A stretch of 42,463 nt of DNA from Nonomuraea terrae (GCF_004348995.1 NZ_SMKQ01000060.1:1-42463), one strand, 5' to 3'. Counted from the first letter of the stretch, positions 31,138 to 40,960 are shown. Notes: a model not told the origin generated them from the sequence alone. Numbers and translations: made by a program.

Positions 31138-31398
31138 CGTCAAGGCGCTTCCAGCCTGTGCGGAGTCAACGCGTAACCTCTGATTAGAGCGGATCCATGG
31201 GTGGGCGCCGTGACGCCTCTGCGAACAAACAAACTGTAGTCGCAGGGGCGGCCGGTCCGGCCAATGGGGGGCTTGAGCCCCCATGGAGACGCGTGGGTGG
31301 GATGGGAATCGCCGGAAGGCTCCACTCGGTTAAGGTCCCGTGTGGGCGGGATAGCCAACCGGTACATACCAATGACAACTAGACTCCGGAGATCGAGC
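31138..31398. other. Divergent ctaB-tkt promoter region
   Basis: About 260 bases. It contains a hairpin ATGGGGG/CCCCCAT (31264-31284) that would lie in the tkt leader, a CTCT-GATT-AGAG dyad near 31176, a TGACGC...TGTAGT pair (-35/-10 like, 18-base gap) in the plus direction, and TTGACT in the minus direction. No riboswitch recognised. Confidence 0.45.
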
Positions 31399-33507
31399 TT
31401 GAGCACCGAACTCGTGCCAGCCCTTGAATGGACCGACCTCGACAAGAAGGCGGTCGACGTCGTTCGAGCACTGGCGATGGACGCAGTGGAGAAGGCGGGC
31501 TCGGGTCACCCCGGCACCGCGATGAGCCTGGCTCCCGCCGCATACCTGCTCTTCCAGCGTGTGATGCGCCACGACCCGACCGACCCCGGCTGGCTGGGGC
31601 GCGACCGGTTCGTGCTGTCGTGCGGCCACACCAGCCTGACCCTGTACCTCCAGCTCTACCTGTCCGGCTACGGCCTGACCCTCGACGACCTGCGGCGGCT
31701 GCGCCAGTGGGACAGCCTCACGCCCGGTCACCCCGAGCACGGCCACACCGCCGGCGTCGAGACCACGACGGGCCCGCTCGGCCAAGGTCTCGGCAACGCG
31801 GTCGGCATGGCCATGGCGGCCCGCCGCGAGCGCGGCCTGTTCGACCCCGACGCCGCGCCCGGCGCCTCGCCGTTCGACCACCACATCTGGTGCTTCGTCA
31901 GCGACGGCGACATCGAGGAGGGCATCAGCCACGAGGCCAGCGCCCTCGCCGGTCACCAGAAGCTGGGCAACCTCGTCGTCATCTACGACGACAACCACAT
32001 CTCCATCGAGGACGACACCCTGATCGCCAAGTCGGAGGACGTCGTCGCCCGCTACGAGGCCTACGGCTGGCACACCCAGAGCGTCGACTGGACCGCCACC
32101 GGCGAGTACGCCGAAGACGTCCAGGCCCTCTACGACGCGCTGATGGCGGCCAAGTCCGAGACCGACCGGCCGTCGTTCATCCGGCTGCGCACGATCATCG
32201 GCTGGCCCGCGCCCAACAAGCAGAACACCGGAAAGATCCACGGGTCGGCCCTGGGCGAGGCGGAGGTCGCCGCCACCAAGGAAGTCCTCGGCATGGACCC
32301 GAGCAAGACCTTCCACGTGCCGGACGAGGTGCTCAAGCACGCCCGCGGCATCGCCCAGCGCGGCCGCACCCTGCACGCCGAATGGGAGAAGGGCTACGCC
32401 GAGTGGCGCACGGCCAACGCCGAGCGCGCCGACGAGCTCGACCGCATCTCCCACCGCGTGCTGCCCAACGGCTGGGCCAAGGCGCTGCCGTCGTTCGAGA
32501 CCGGCACCTCGATGGCCACCCGCAAGGCCTCCGGCGAGGTGCTCAGCGCCCTCGCGCCGGTGCTGCCCGAGCTGTGGGGCGGCTCGGCCGACCTGGCGGA
32601 GTCCAACAACACCACGATGAAGGGCGAGCCGTCGTTCATCCCGGAGGAGTACCAGACGAAGGACTTCCCGGGTAACCGCTACGGCCGCACCCTGCACTTC
32701 GGCATCCGCGAGCACGCCATGGGCGCCATCCTGAACGGCATCGCCCTGCACGGCGGCACCCGCCCGTACGGCGGCACGTTCCTGGTCTTCTCCGACTACA
32801 TGCGCCCGTCGGTGCGGCTGGCCGCGCTCATGAAGCTGCCGGTCACGTACGTGTGGACGCACGACTCCATCGGCCTCGGCGAGGACGGCCCCACTCACCA
32901 GCCGATCGAGCACCTGTGGGCGCTGCGCGCGATCCCCGGCCTCGACGTGGTGCGCCCGGCCGACGCCAACGAGACGGCGTACGCGTGGAGGGCCGTGCTG
33001 GAGCACACCGACCGGCCGGCCGCGCTGGCGCTGACCCGGCAGAACCTCCCCGTCTACGAGGGCACCAGCGCCGACGGCGTGGCCCGCGGCGGCTACGTGC
33101 TGCGCGAGGCGTCCGACGGCCAGCCGCGGGTGATCCTCATCGCCACGGGCAGCGAGGTGCAGATCGCGGTCGAGGGCCGCGAGCTGCTGGAGGCGCAGGG
33201 CATCCCGACGCGAGTGGTGTCGATGCCGTGTGTCGAGTGGTTCAACGGGCAGGAATCGGCATATAAGCAGACGGTTCTGCCCTCGTCGATCCGGGCTCGG
33301 GTGGCGGTCGAGGCGGGCGTCGCACTCGGCTGGCACCAGTACGTCGGCGAGTGCGGCGAAGTGGTCAGCCTCGAACACTTCGGTGCCTCGGCCCCGTACA
33401 GGACGTTGTACGAGCAGTTCGGGCTGACGCCGGAGAGGGTGGCGGCGGCGGCCAAGGCGAGCCTGGCCAAGCTGGGCCAGGACAAGGGCGAGACGACGGG
33501 AAACTGA
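31399..33507 (+). CDS. tkt: Transketolase
   Basis: Thiamine-diphosphate enzyme of the non-oxidative pentose phosphate pathway (702 residues). GSGHPGTAMSLAP near the N-terminus, the ThDP/Mg motif GDGDIEEGISHEAS with YDDNHIS, the pyrimidine domain (ADLAESNNTTMKG, GIREHAMGAI) and the C-terminal domain are complete. TTG at 31399 has CCGGAG 7 bases upstream; ATG at 31372 would add nine residues. First gene of the tkt-tal-pgi-zwf-opcA-pgl operon. Confidence 0.96.
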   Translation: MSTELVPALEWTDLDKKAVDVVRALAMDAVEKAGSGHPGTAMSLAPAAYLLFQRVMRHDPTDPGWLGRDRFVLSCGHTSLTLYLQLYLSGYGLTLDDLRRLRQWDSLTPGHPEHGHTAGVETTTGPLGQGLGNAVGMAMAARRERGLFDPDAAPGASPFDHHIWCFVSDGDIEEGISHEASALAGHQKLGNLVVIYDDNHISIEDDTLIAKSEDVVARYEAYGWHTQSVDWTATGEYAEDVQALYDALMAAKSETDRPSFIRLRTIIGWPAPNKQNTGKIHGSALGEAEVAATKEVLGMDPSKTFHVPDEVLKHARGIAQRGRTLHAEWEKGYAEWRTANAERADELDRISHRVLPNGWAKALPSFETGTSMATRKASGEVLSALAPVLPELWGGSADLAESNNTTMKGEPSFIPEEYQTKDFPGNRYGRTLHFGIREHAMGAILNGIALHGGTRPYGGTFLVFSDYMRPSVRLAALMKLPVTYVWTHDSIGLGEDGPTHQPIEHLWALRAIPGLDVVRPADANETAYAWRAVLEHTDRPAALALTRQNLPVYEGTSADGVARGGYVLREASDGQPRVILIATGSEVQIAVEGRELLEAQGIPTRVVSMPCVEWFNGQESAYKQTVLPSSIRARVAVEAGVALGWHQYVGECGEVVSLEHFGASAPYRTLYEQFGLTPERVAAAAKASLAKLGQDKGETTGN

Positions 33508-33514
33508 AGAAGAG

Positions 33515-34606
33515 ATGAGCGAGATCCTCAAGAAGCTGTCCGGCCAGGGCGTTGCCATCTGGCTCGATGACATCAGCCGTGAGCGCCTGCGCAGCGGCAA
33601 CCTCGAACAGCTGATCCGCGAGAAGAACGTCGTCGGAGTCACCTCCAACCCGACGATCTTCGCCAGCGCTCTCAGCAAGGGCGACGCGTACGACGCCCAG
33701 CTCCACGACCTGGCCGTACGCGGCGTCGACGTGGGCGAGGCCGTGCGTTCCATCACCACCTACGACATCCGCTGGGCCGCCGACGTGCTGCGCCCGGTCT
33801 ACGACGCCACCGGCGGCGTGGACGGCCGCGTGTCGCTGGAGGTCGACCCGCGCCTGGCCCGTGACAGCGAGAAGACGATCGCCGAGGCCAGGGCGCTGTG
33901 GTGGCTGGTCGACCGGCCCAACCTGTTCATCAAGATCCCGGCCACGGTGGAGGGCCTGCCCGCGATCACGCAGGCGCTGTCGGAGGGCATCAGCGTCAAC
34001 GTCACGCTGATCTTCTCCCTCGAGCGCTACCGCGCGGTCATGGACGCCTGGCTGGCCGGCCTGGAGGCCGCGCAGGCCAAGGGACTCAACCTGGCCACGA
34101 TCGAGTCGGTGGCCTCGTTCTTCGTCAGCCGCGTCGACACCGAGATCGACAAGCGGCTCGACAAGCTGGGCAGGGCCGACCTGAAGGGCAAGGCGGGCGT
34201 GGCCAACGCGCGCCTGGCGTACGCGGCGTTCGAGGACGTGATGAACTCCGAGCGCTGGCAGCGCCTGCGCTCGGCGGGCGCCCGTCCGCAGCGGCCGCTG
34301 TGGGCCTCGACCGGCGTGAAGAACCCGGAGTACCCCGACACCCTCTACGTCGACCAGCTCGTGGCGCCCGGCACCGTCAACACGATGCCGGAGAAGACGC
34401 TCGACGCGACCGGCGACCACGCCAACGTCACGGGTGACACCATCCGCCCCTTCTACGAGCAGGCCTGGAACACCATGGCCGCGCTCAAGGAGGCCGGCAT
34501 CGACTACGACGACGTGGTCAAGGTGCTGGAGGACGAGGGCGTGGAGAAGTTCGAGGCGTCCTGGAACGAGCTGCTCGAGAGCGTCACCAAGAACCTGGTT
34601 CCGTGA
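33515..34606 (+). CDS. tal: Transaldolase
   Basis: TIM-barrel aldolase (363 residues) that moves a dihydroxyacetone unit between sugar phosphates. The Schiff-base lysine is in LFIKIPATVEG. VTSNPTIFASAL and SVASFFVSRVDTEID are typical of the long actinobacterial form (TalB subfamily with C-terminal extension). ATG at 33515 follows the tkt stop by 7 bases with GAAGAG between. It overlaps pgi by 1 base (TGATG). Confidence 0.96.
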   Translation: MSEILKKLSGQGVAIWLDDISRERLRSGNLEQLIREKNVVGVTSNPTIFASALSKGDAYDAQLHDLAVRGVDVGEAVRSITTYDIRWAADVLRPVYDATGGVDGRVSLEVDPRLARDSEKTIAEARALWWLVDRPNLFIKIPATVEGLPAITQALSEGISVNVTLIFSLERYRAVMDAWLAGLEAAQAKGLNLATIESVASFFVSRVDTEIDKRLDKLGRADLKGKAGVANARLAYAAFEDVMNSERWQRLRSAGARPQRPLWASTGVKNPEYPDTLYVDQLVAPGTVNTMPEKTLDATGDHANVTGDTIRPFYEQAWNTMAALKEAGIDYDDVVKVLEDEGVEKFEASWNELLESVTKNLVP

Positions 34607-36219
34607 TGGAGGTCTCCTACCGCGAGGAGGAGGTGGCCTCCGCCGCCTCCTCCGTCGCGGGGCGTCTCACCGCCCACGGCGTGCCCGCGCGGCTCGCCGG
34701 GGGCGACCCCACGCTGTGGGGCGAGGACGCCGAGGCGGAGGCGGCGGCCGGCCTCGGCTGGCTGGCGCTGCCCCGCTCCTCCCGCGAGTTGCTGCCCGAG
34801 CTGGGCCGGCTCGCGGGTCGCACCCGCGCCGCGGGCCTGACGAACGTCGTACTGGCCGGGATGGGCGGCTCCGCGCTGGCCGCCGAGGTCATCTGCGACA
34901 CCTGCGACGTGCCGCTCACCGTGCTCGACACCACCGACCCGGCGCAGGTCCGCCGGGCCTTGGCCGAGCAACTGGACAACACCGTCGTGGTGGTGGCGAG
35001 CAAGAGCGGCACCACCGTCGAGACCGACGCCCTGCTGCGCGTCTACGAGGCCGCCTTCGCCGAGGCCGGCATCGACCCGGCCGGGCGCTTCGTGGTGGTC
35101 ACCGACCCGGGATCGCCGCTGGAGAAGCGGGCCGTCGAGGCCGGCTACGCCCTCGTCACCGCCCGGCCCGACGTGGGCGGCCGCTACGCGGCGCTGTCGG
35201 CGTACGGGCTGGTGCCGGCCGCGCTGGCGGGCGCCGACGTGGAGCGCCTGCTCGACGAGGCCGGGCAGGTGCTGCCGCTGCTGTCGCGTGACACCGGCAA
35301 CCCCGGCCTCGACCTGGGCGCCGCGCTCGGCGGCGCGGCGCTGGCCGGTCGCGACAAGCTCGTGCTCGAGGACCAGCTCTCGGCCATCAACGGGCTGCCC
35401 GGCTGGATCGAGCAGCTCGTCGCCGAGTCCACCGGCAAGCAGGGCAGGGGCATCCTGCCCGTCGTCGCCGCCGACCCCAACGGGACCGGTGACGAGCTGG
35501 TCGTCGCGATCGAGTCCGACGTCGGCGACGTGCGCGTGGACGGCCCGCTGGGCGCGCAGTTCCTCGTCTGGGAATACGCGACCGCGATCGCCGCGCTGCT
35601 GCTGGAGGTCAACCCCTTCGATCAGCCCGAGGTGGCCGAGTCGAAGGCGAACACCACCGAGCTGCTGACCCTGCCCGACCTGCCGGCCGGCGCTCCGGCG
35701 TTCACCGACGGGCCGGTCGAGGTGTACGGCGCGGTGCGGGCCACCGACCTGCCGGGGCTGTTCGCCGAGGTGCTGCACGCCATCCCCCGCGACGGCTACC
35801 TGGCGGTCATGGCCTACCTCGACCGGCTGGCCGCTTTCGACGCGCCGGTGCCCGACGGCGCCGACTTCGAGCACATGACCGACGCCTGGATGATGGCCGA
35901 CGCCGCGACGCTGCGGGCGCTGCTCGCGCTGCGCACCGACCGGCCGGTCACGTTCGGGTGGGCGCCCCGGTTCCTGCACGCGACCGGGCAGTACCACAAG
36001 AGCGGGCCGCAGAACGGCGTGTTCCTGCAGATCACGGGGGAAGTGGCCGAGGACGTCGCGGTCCCCGGGCGGCCGTACACGTTGGGCCGGCTGCAGCTGG
36101 CCCAGGCGCTCGGCGACCTGGGGGCGCTGGAAACGCGCGGGCGTCCGGCCGTACGCCTGCATTTGACCGACCGCGCGGCGGGAGTCGCGCGTTTGCTCGA
36201 AGCCGTACAGGAGGCTTGA
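34606..36219 (+). CDS. pgi: Glucose-6-phosphate isomerase
   Basis: SIS-domain isomerase (537 residues) linking glucose-6-phosphate to fructose-6-phosphate. The sugar-binding motifs are LAGMGGSALAAEV and VVASKSGTTVETD, the family's catalytic glutamate lies in the second half, and HATGQYHKSGPQNG is near the end. This is the divergent actinobacterial Pgi form commonly found in this operon, shorter in motif identity to the E. coli type; a bifunctional phosphomannose isomerase activity is possible. ATG 34606 is chosen over GTG 34603 as it couples with the tal stop. Confidence 0.92.
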   Translation: MEVSYREEEVASAASSVAGRLTAHGVPARLAGGDPTLWGEDAEAEAAAGLGWLALPRSSRELLPELGRLAGRTRAAGLTNVVLAGMGGSALAAEVICDTCDVPLTVLDTTDPAQVRRALAEQLDNTVVVVASKSGTTVETDALLRVYEAAFAEAGIDPAGRFVVVTDPGSPLEKRAVEAGYALVTARPDVGGRYAALSAYGLVPAALAGADVERLLDEAGQVLPLLSRDTGNPGLDLGAALGGAALAGRDKLVLEDQLSAINGLPGWIEQLVAESTGKQGRGILPVVAADPNGTGDELVVAIESDVGDVRVDGPLGAQFLVWEYATAIAALLLEVNPFDQPEVAESKANTTELLTLPDLPAGAPAFTDGPVEVYGAVRATDLPGLFAEVLHAIPRDGYLAVMAYLDRLAAFDAPVPDGADFEHMTDAWMMADAATLRALLALRTDRPVTFGWAPRFLHATGQYHKSGPQNGVFLQITGEVAEDVAVPGRPYTLGRLQLAQALGDLGALETRGRPAVRLHLTDRAAGVARLLEAVQEA

Positions 36220-36220
36220 G

Positions 36221-37825
36221 ATGACTGACGACCCGGCAGCTCCCGTGGAGGAGGCCGTCACCGTGGCGGCCGCCGTCGCGGGCACCGCCACCACGCTGGA
36301 GGTGGAAGCCGCGAACCCGCTGCGCGATCCGCGCGACAAGCGGCTGCCCCGGGTGGCGGGTCCATGTGTGATGGTGTTGTTCGGCGTGACGGGTGACCTG
36401 GCCAAGCGCAAGCTGTTGCCGGCGATCTACGACCTGGGGAACCGGGGGCTGCTGCCACCGGGCTTCTCGCTGGTCGGCTTCGCCCGGCGCGATTGGAAGG
36501 ACCAGGACTTCGCCCAGTTGACGTACGACGCTGTCAAGGCTCATGCCCGTACGCCCTTCCGCGAAGAGGTCTGGAAGCAGATCCGCGAGGGCATTCATTT
36601 CGTCCCCGGCGAGTTCTCCGACGACGGGGCGTTCGACGCGCTGGCGATGGCGTTGAGCGAGATCGACGAGACCCGGGGCACGGGCGGAAACTACGCGTTC
36701 TACCTGTCCGTGCCGCCGAAGTTCTTCCCCATGGTGGTCAACCAGCTCAAGCGCACCGGGCTGGCCGACGCGCCCGAGGGTTCGTGGCGGCGGGTGGTCA
36801 TCGAGAAGCCGTTCGGGCACGACCTGCGGTCGGCCCACGAGCTGAACGAGATCACCACCTCGGCCTTCCCGGAGAGCTCGATCTTCCGGATCGACCACTA
36901 CCTGGGCAAGGAGACCGTCCAGAACATCATGGCGCTGAGGTTCGCCAACAACCTCTACGAGCCGATCTGGAACCGCGGGTTCGTCGACCACGTGCAGATC
37001 ACGATGGCCGAGGACATCGGCATCGGTGGCCGGGCCGGTTACTACGACGGCATCGGCGCCGCCCGCGACGTGATCCAGAACCACCTGCTGCAGCTGCTCG
37101 CGCTGGTCGCGATGGAGGACCCGACCTCGTTCGAGGCCTCCGCGCTGCGCCGCGAGAAGGAGAAGGTGCTCAAGGCGGTGCGGCTGCCCGAAACCCTGGC
37201 GCTCAACACGGCCCGCGGGCAGTACGCGGCGGGCTGGCAGGGCGGCGAGAAGGTCGTCGGCTACCTGCAGGAGGAGGGCATCTCGCGCGAGTCCACCACC
37301 GAGACGTACGCGGCCATCAAGCTGGAGATCGCCAACCGGCGGTGGGCAGGGGTGCCGTTCTACCTGCGCACGGGCAAGCGCCTGGGCCGCCGGGTCACCG
37401 AGGTGGCCGTGGTGTTCCAGCGGGCGCCGCACCTGCCCTTCAGCAAGGACGACACCGAGATCCTGGGCCAGAACGCGCTCGTGATCCGCGTCCAGCCGGA
37501 CGAAGGCATCACCGTGCGCTTCGGCTCGAAGGTGCCGGGGACCGCCATGGAGGTGCGCGACGTGTCCATGGACTTCGCCTACGGCGAGTCGTTCCTGGAG
37601 TCGTCGCCGGAGGCGTACGAGCGGCTGCTGCTCGACGTGATGATCGGCGATCCGCCGCTCTTCCCGCACCAGCGGGAGGTGGAGCTGTCGTGGAAGATCC
37701 TCGACCCGATCGAGGAGTTCTGGGCCACGCAGGGGCAGCCGGAGCCGTACGAGTCGGGCTCGTGGGGGCCGCCGTCGGCCGACGCCATGATGGCCCGCGA
37801 CGGCCGCGTCTGGAGGAGGCTCTAG
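36221..37825 (+). CDS. zwf: Glucose-6-phosphate dehydrogenase
   Basis: First oxidative step of the pentose phosphate pathway, producing NADPH (534 residues). The dinucleotide motif is FGVTGDLAKRK, and the active-site motif RIDHYLGKETVQN contains the catalytic His and Lys. The first about 30 residues (Ala/Val/Glu-rich) precede the usual NPLRDPRDKRLPR beginning and look like a variable extension; no later start with a ribosome site was found. ATG directly follows the pgi stop by 1 base. Its partner opcA follows without a gap. Confidence 0.96.
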   Translation: MTDDPAAPVEEAVTVAAAVAGTATTLEVEAANPLRDPRDKRLPRVAGPCVMVLFGVTGDLAKRKLLPAIYDLGNRGLLPPGFSLVGFARRDWKDQDFAQLTYDAVKAHARTPFREEVWKQIREGIHFVPGEFSDDGAFDALAMALSEIDETRGTGGNYAFYLSVPPKFFPMVVNQLKRTGLADAPEGSWRRVVIEKPFGHDLRSAHELNEITTSAFPESSIFRIDHYLGKETVQNIMALRFANNLYEPIWNRGFVDHVQITMAEDIGIGGRAGYYDGIGAARDVIQNHLLQLLALVAMEDPTSFEASALRREKEKVLKAVRLPETLALNTARGQYAAGWQGGEKVVGYLQEEGISRESTTETYAAIKLEIANRRWAGVPFYLRTGKRLGRRVTEVAVVFQRAPHLPFSKDDTEILGQNALVIRVQPDEGITVRFGSKVPGTAMEVRDVSMDFAYGESFLESSPEAYERLLLDVMIGDPPLFPHQREVELSWKILDPIEEFWATQGQPEPYESGSWGPPSADAMMARDGRVWRRL

Positions 37826-38740
37826 ATGACCACATTCATGTTGTCGGACACGACGGCCGGCAAGATCTCGGCGCAGCTCATGCACCTGCGCCACCAGATG
37901 GGCGCGCCGGCCATCGGCATGGTGCTGACGCTGGTCGTGGTGTGCGAGGAGCGCGACCAGTACGACTCGCTGCGCGCCGCCACCGAGGCGGCCCGCGAGC
38001 ACCCCTCGCGCATCATCGTGGTCATCAACCGCGAGCCGGACGAGCCCATCCGGCTCGACGCCGAGCTGCGCATCGGTGAGTCGACGCCCGGTGAGGTCGT
38101 GGTGCTGCGCCTGTACGGCGAGCTGACCCAGCACGCCGACTCCGTCGTCAGCCCGCTGCTGCTGCCCGACACGCCCGTGGTGGCGTGGTGGCCGGGCAAG
38201 GCGCCCGAGGTGCCGTCCAAGGACGCCGTCGGGGCGCTGGCGCAGCGGCGCATCACCGACGCCAAGGGGTTCGACGACGGCGGCGTCCGGTCCCTGGTGA
38301 CGCGGGCCAAGGGCTACGCGCGCGGCGACACCGACCTGGCCTGGGCCAGGCTGACGCCGTGGCGCAGCCTGCTGGCCGCCGCGTTCGACCAGCCGGTGGG
38401 CCAGGTTCAGGAGGGCGTCGTGGAGGCCGCGAGCGGCCACCCGAGCGCGCCGCTGCTGGCCGCGTGGCTGTCCGAGCGGCTCGGCGCCCCGATCCGGGTG
38501 GCCGACACGCAGGGGCCCGGCCTGACCGCCGTGCGGCTGCGGCTGGCCGACGGTGAGCTGTCGGTCTCCCGGCACGACGCCCGTCTGGCCACGCTCTCCC
38601 GTCCCGGCCAGCCCGACAGGAACGTCGCCCTGGCGCGGCGGCAGACGTCGGAGCTGGTGGCCGAGGAGATGCGCAGGCTCGACACCGACGAGATCTACGA
38701 GGCCGCGGTCAAGCGGTTCGCGAGGACGTACAAGGGATGA
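37826..38740 (+). CDS. opcA: Glucose-6-phosphate dehydrogenase assembly protein OpcA
   Basis: A 304-residue OpcA. In cyanobacteria it activates G6PDH allosterically under redox control; in actinobacteria it is nearly always encoded next to zwf. Typical stretches are VVVINREPDEPIRLDAELR, PDTPVVAWWPGKAPEVP and ITDAKGFDDGG. ATG begins directly after the zwf TAG, so the two are co-translated. Overlaps pgl by 4 bases. Confidence 0.95.
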   Translation: MTTFMLSDTTAGKISAQLMHLRHQMGAPAIGMVLTLVVVCEERDQYDSLRAATEAAREHPSRIIVVINREPDEPIRLDAELRIGESTPGEVVVLRLYGELTQHADSVVSPLLLPDTPVVAWWPGKAPEVPSKDAVGALAQRRITDAKGFDDGGVRSLVTRAKGYARGDTDLAWARLTPWRSLLAAAFDQPVGQVQEGVVEAASGHPSAPLLAAWLSERLGAPIRVADTQGPGLTAVRLRLADGELSVSRHDARLATLSRPGQPDRNVALARRQTSELVAEEMRRLDTDEIYEAAVKRFARTYKG

Positions 38741-39516
38741 CCGTGACCACTCCCCACATCGCCGTACACCGCGACGCCGGTGTCCTGGCCGAGGCCGTGG
38801 CCGCGCGGATCATCACGCGGCTGGTCGACGTGCAGTCGGCCACGGGGTCGGCGTCGATCGTGCTGACCGGCGGCACGGTCGGCATCGCGACGCTGGCGGC
38901 CATCGCGGCGAGCCCGGCGCGCGACGCGGTCGACTGGCGGCGTCTGGACGTCTGGTGGGGCGATGAGCGTTTCGTGCCCGCCGGCGACAAGGAACGCAAC
39001 GAGACCGGCGCCCGCGACGCGCTGCTCGACCACGTGGACGTGGACCCGGAGCGGGTGCACGTCATGCGCGGCCCCGACTCGGGCATGACGGCCGAGGAGT
39101 CCGCCGACGCGTACGCCGCCGAGCTGCGCAAGGCGGCCCGGCCCGAGGACCACGGGCCGGTGCCCGCGTTCGACGTGATGCTGCTCGGCATGGGGCCCGA
39201 CGCCCACGTGGCCTCGCTGTTCCCCGGCCTGCCCGCGCTGTACGACACCCGTACGGTGGTGGCCGTGCACGGCTCCCCCAAGCCGCCGCCCACGCGCATC
39301 TCGCTGACGCTGCCCGCCATCCAGGCCGCGCGCGAGGTGTGGGTGGTGGCCGCCGGGGAGGAGAAGTCGGGCGCGGTCCGGCTGGCCCTGTCGGAGTCCG
39401 GCCCCGTCCAGGTGCCGGCGGCGGGGGCCCGCGGCCGCAGCCGCACCCTGTTCCTCCTCGACCGCGCCGCCGCCGCCAAGATCCCCCCGCAACTGGGCCG
39501 CCTGGCCTCCCCGTGA
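38737..39516 (+). CDS. pgl: 6-phosphogluconolactonase
   Basis: Hydrolyses 6-phosphogluconolactone, the product of Zwf (259 residues). SIVLTGGTVGIATLAAI, VWWGDERFVPAGDKERNE and MLLGMGPDAHVASLFPG (the phosphate/lactone site with the catalytic His) identify the DevB/SOL family. ATG 38737 overlaps the opcA stop as ATGA. Last gene of the operon. No strong T-run terminator follows; the next gene converges from 39587. Confidence 0.95.
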   Translation: MTVTTPHIAVHRDAGVLAEAVAARIITRLVDVQSATGSASIVLTGGTVGIATLAAIAASPARDAVDWRRLDVWWGDERFVPAGDKERNETGARDALLDHVDVDPERVHVMRGPDSGMTAEESADAYAAELRKAARPEDHGPVPAFDVMLLGMGPDAHVASLFPGLPALYDTRTVVAVHGSPKPPPTRISLTLPAIQAAREVWVVAAGEEKSGAVRLALSESGPVQVPAAGARGRSRTLFLLDRAAAAKIPPQLGRLASP

Positions 39517-39586
39517 CCCGTCAGCCGGGCGGCGGCGTCGCGTTCCGGCGAACCGCCGCTCGGCCGCCCCGGCTCTCACGCCGACG

Positions 39587-39883
39587 TCATCGGCGGAGTC
39601 TTGGCAGGCCTTCCGCGGCCTGCCTGCGGACCCTCTTGCTTCTGCCGTGTCCGGCCAGGATGTCCAGCACCATGGCGTCCGGCACGTCTTCGGTGATGCG
39701 CCGTTGCAGCCAGTCGGACCAGCCTTCCAGATCGTCCGCGACCTGCTCTGCGGACAGGTCGCCGGAGCGCAGGACATCGACGATCTCGAGCTCGGCCATC
39801 CGTCTCAGCGGGTAGGCGCGGCTCTCCTCAGGGAGCCGCTCCACCCAGGCGGTCCTGTCGCCGGGCGCCGTTCGTTCCAGCAT
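39587..39883 (-). CDS. Small protein of unknown function
   Basis: A 98-residue frame starting with ATG at 39883. I do not recognise a family. It is soluble and helical in appearance. The middle is acidic with aromatic residues (SAEQVADDLEGWSDWLQRR), and the C-terminus is strongly basic (RSKRVRRQAAEGLPRLRR), which could contact nucleic acid. Codon use at third positions is less G/C-biased than in its neighbours, hinting at a foreign or poorly expressed gene. It is isolated: convergent with pgl and 54 bases before the deaminase stop. Confidence 0.55.
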   Translation of the reverse strand: MLERTAPGDRTAWVERLPEESRAYPLRRMAELEIVDVLRSGDLSAEQVADDLEGWSDWLQRRITEDVPDAMVLDILAGHGRSKRVRRQAAEGLPRLRR

Positions 39884-39937
39884 GTGGACCGATCGTCAAG
39901 CGTGTCGGACAGCGGCGTGCCGGGTGGCGCGGCGCGC

Positions 39938-40960
39938 TCAGGTCCCCGTGGCGAGGAGGGCGTCGATCTCGGCGAGGAGGGACTGCTTGCGGGGCTCCGG
40001 CAGGTACGACGCCCGTACGCCGTTGGCGGCCAGGCGGGCCAGGTCCGCGCGGGCGAGGCCGAAGACCTCGGCGGCCACCCGGTACTCCTCGGCCAGCGTC
40101 GTCGCGAACATCGGCGGGTCGTCGCTGTTGAGCGTGACGTACAGGCCCTCCTGAAGCATCCGCGGCAGCGGATGGTCCTCCATCCGGGCGATCTGGCCGG
40201 TGCGGAGGTTGGAGGTGGGGCAGACGTCGAGGGGGAGCTGGGTGTCGCGCAGGTGGGCCACCAGGCGGGGGTCGGACAGGCAGGTGATGCCGTGGCCGAT
40301 GCGCTCGGCGCCGTAGCCCTCGATGACCTCCCAGATCGTCTCTGGCCCGCTCATCTCCCCACCGTGCGGGACGCTGTGCAGGCCCGCCGCGCGGGCCGCC
40401 GAGAACGCCGATCGGTACGCGTCCCGATATTTCACACGATCCTGTTCGATACCGCCGATGCCGAAACCTACCAGCGCCGCGGGAGGTTCACGCAGCGCGT
40501 GCTCCAGCGTCACCTGGGCGGCCTCCTCGCCGTACTCGCCGGGGATGTCGAAGATGTACGCCATCTCCACCCCGTGCTCGTCCAGCGACCGGCGGGCGGC
40601 CACGTCGAGCGCCTCGGTCACCTCGCGCATGGGCATGCCGACGACATGGTGAGCGTACGGCGTGACCTGGAGCTCCGCGTAACGGGCGCCCTGCGGGGCG
40701 AGGTCGCGGGCCAGGCCGAGGACGAGCGTCGCCACGTCCTCCGGCTCCCGCACCAGCGCGTTGACCGCCCCGTACACCTGGGCGAAGTGCGGGAAGTCGC
40801 GGAAGGTGTAGAAGCGGCGCAGTTCCTCCTCATCGGTGGGGACCTCGCTGCCGGGGTGCCGGCGCGAGAGCTCCAGCACGGTGCCGACCGAGGCCGAACC
40901 CACCAGGTGCACGTGCAACTCGACCTTGGGAAGGGCTGCGATGAAGGCGTCGATGGTCAT
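39938..40960 (-). CDS. Adenosine deaminase-family protein (possibly aminofutalosine deaminase)
   Basis: A 340-residue metal-dependent TIM-barrel hydrolase. Zinc ligands are His16/His18 (ELHVHLVGS), a third His in SVPHGGEM, which also carries the catalytic Glu, then RIGHGI and the Asp of LNSDDPP. It deaminates adenosine or, as reported for some actinobacterial members in the futalosine menaquinone route, 6-amino-6-deoxyfutalosine; sequence inspection alone cannot choose. ATG 40960 is preferred over 40972 because TATGGT lies 7 bases before it (leaderless pattern). Confidence 0.9.
   Translation of the reverse strand: MTIDAFIAALPKVELHVHLVGSASVGTVLELSRRHPGSEVPTDEEELRRFYTFRDFPHFAQVYGAVNALVREPEDVATLVLGLARDLAPQGARYAELQVTPYAHHVVGMPMREVTEALDVAARRSLDEHGVEMAYIFDIPGEYGEEAAQVTLEHALREPPAALVGFGIGGIEQDRVKYRDAYRSAFSAARAAGLHSVPHGGEMSGPETIWEVIEGYGAERIGHGITCLSDPRLVAHLRDTQLPLDVCPTSNLRTGQIARMEDHPLPRMLQEGLYVTLNSDDPPMFATTLAEEYRVAAEVFGLARADLARLAANGVRASYLPEPRKQSLLAEIDALLATGT

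Noticed and set aside
31264..31284. Riboswitch in the tkt leader
   Set aside because: Only a single short G/C hairpin is visible; no known aptamer core could be recognised.
31330..33759. About 800-codon minus-strand open frame opposite tkt
   Set aside because: Antisense shadow of transketolase with no family features; long stop-free antisense frames are normal at this GC content.
36032..38575. About 850-codon minus-strand open frame opposite zwf and opcA
   Set aside because: Spans several real genes on the other strand and shows only Arg/Gly/His-rich composition.
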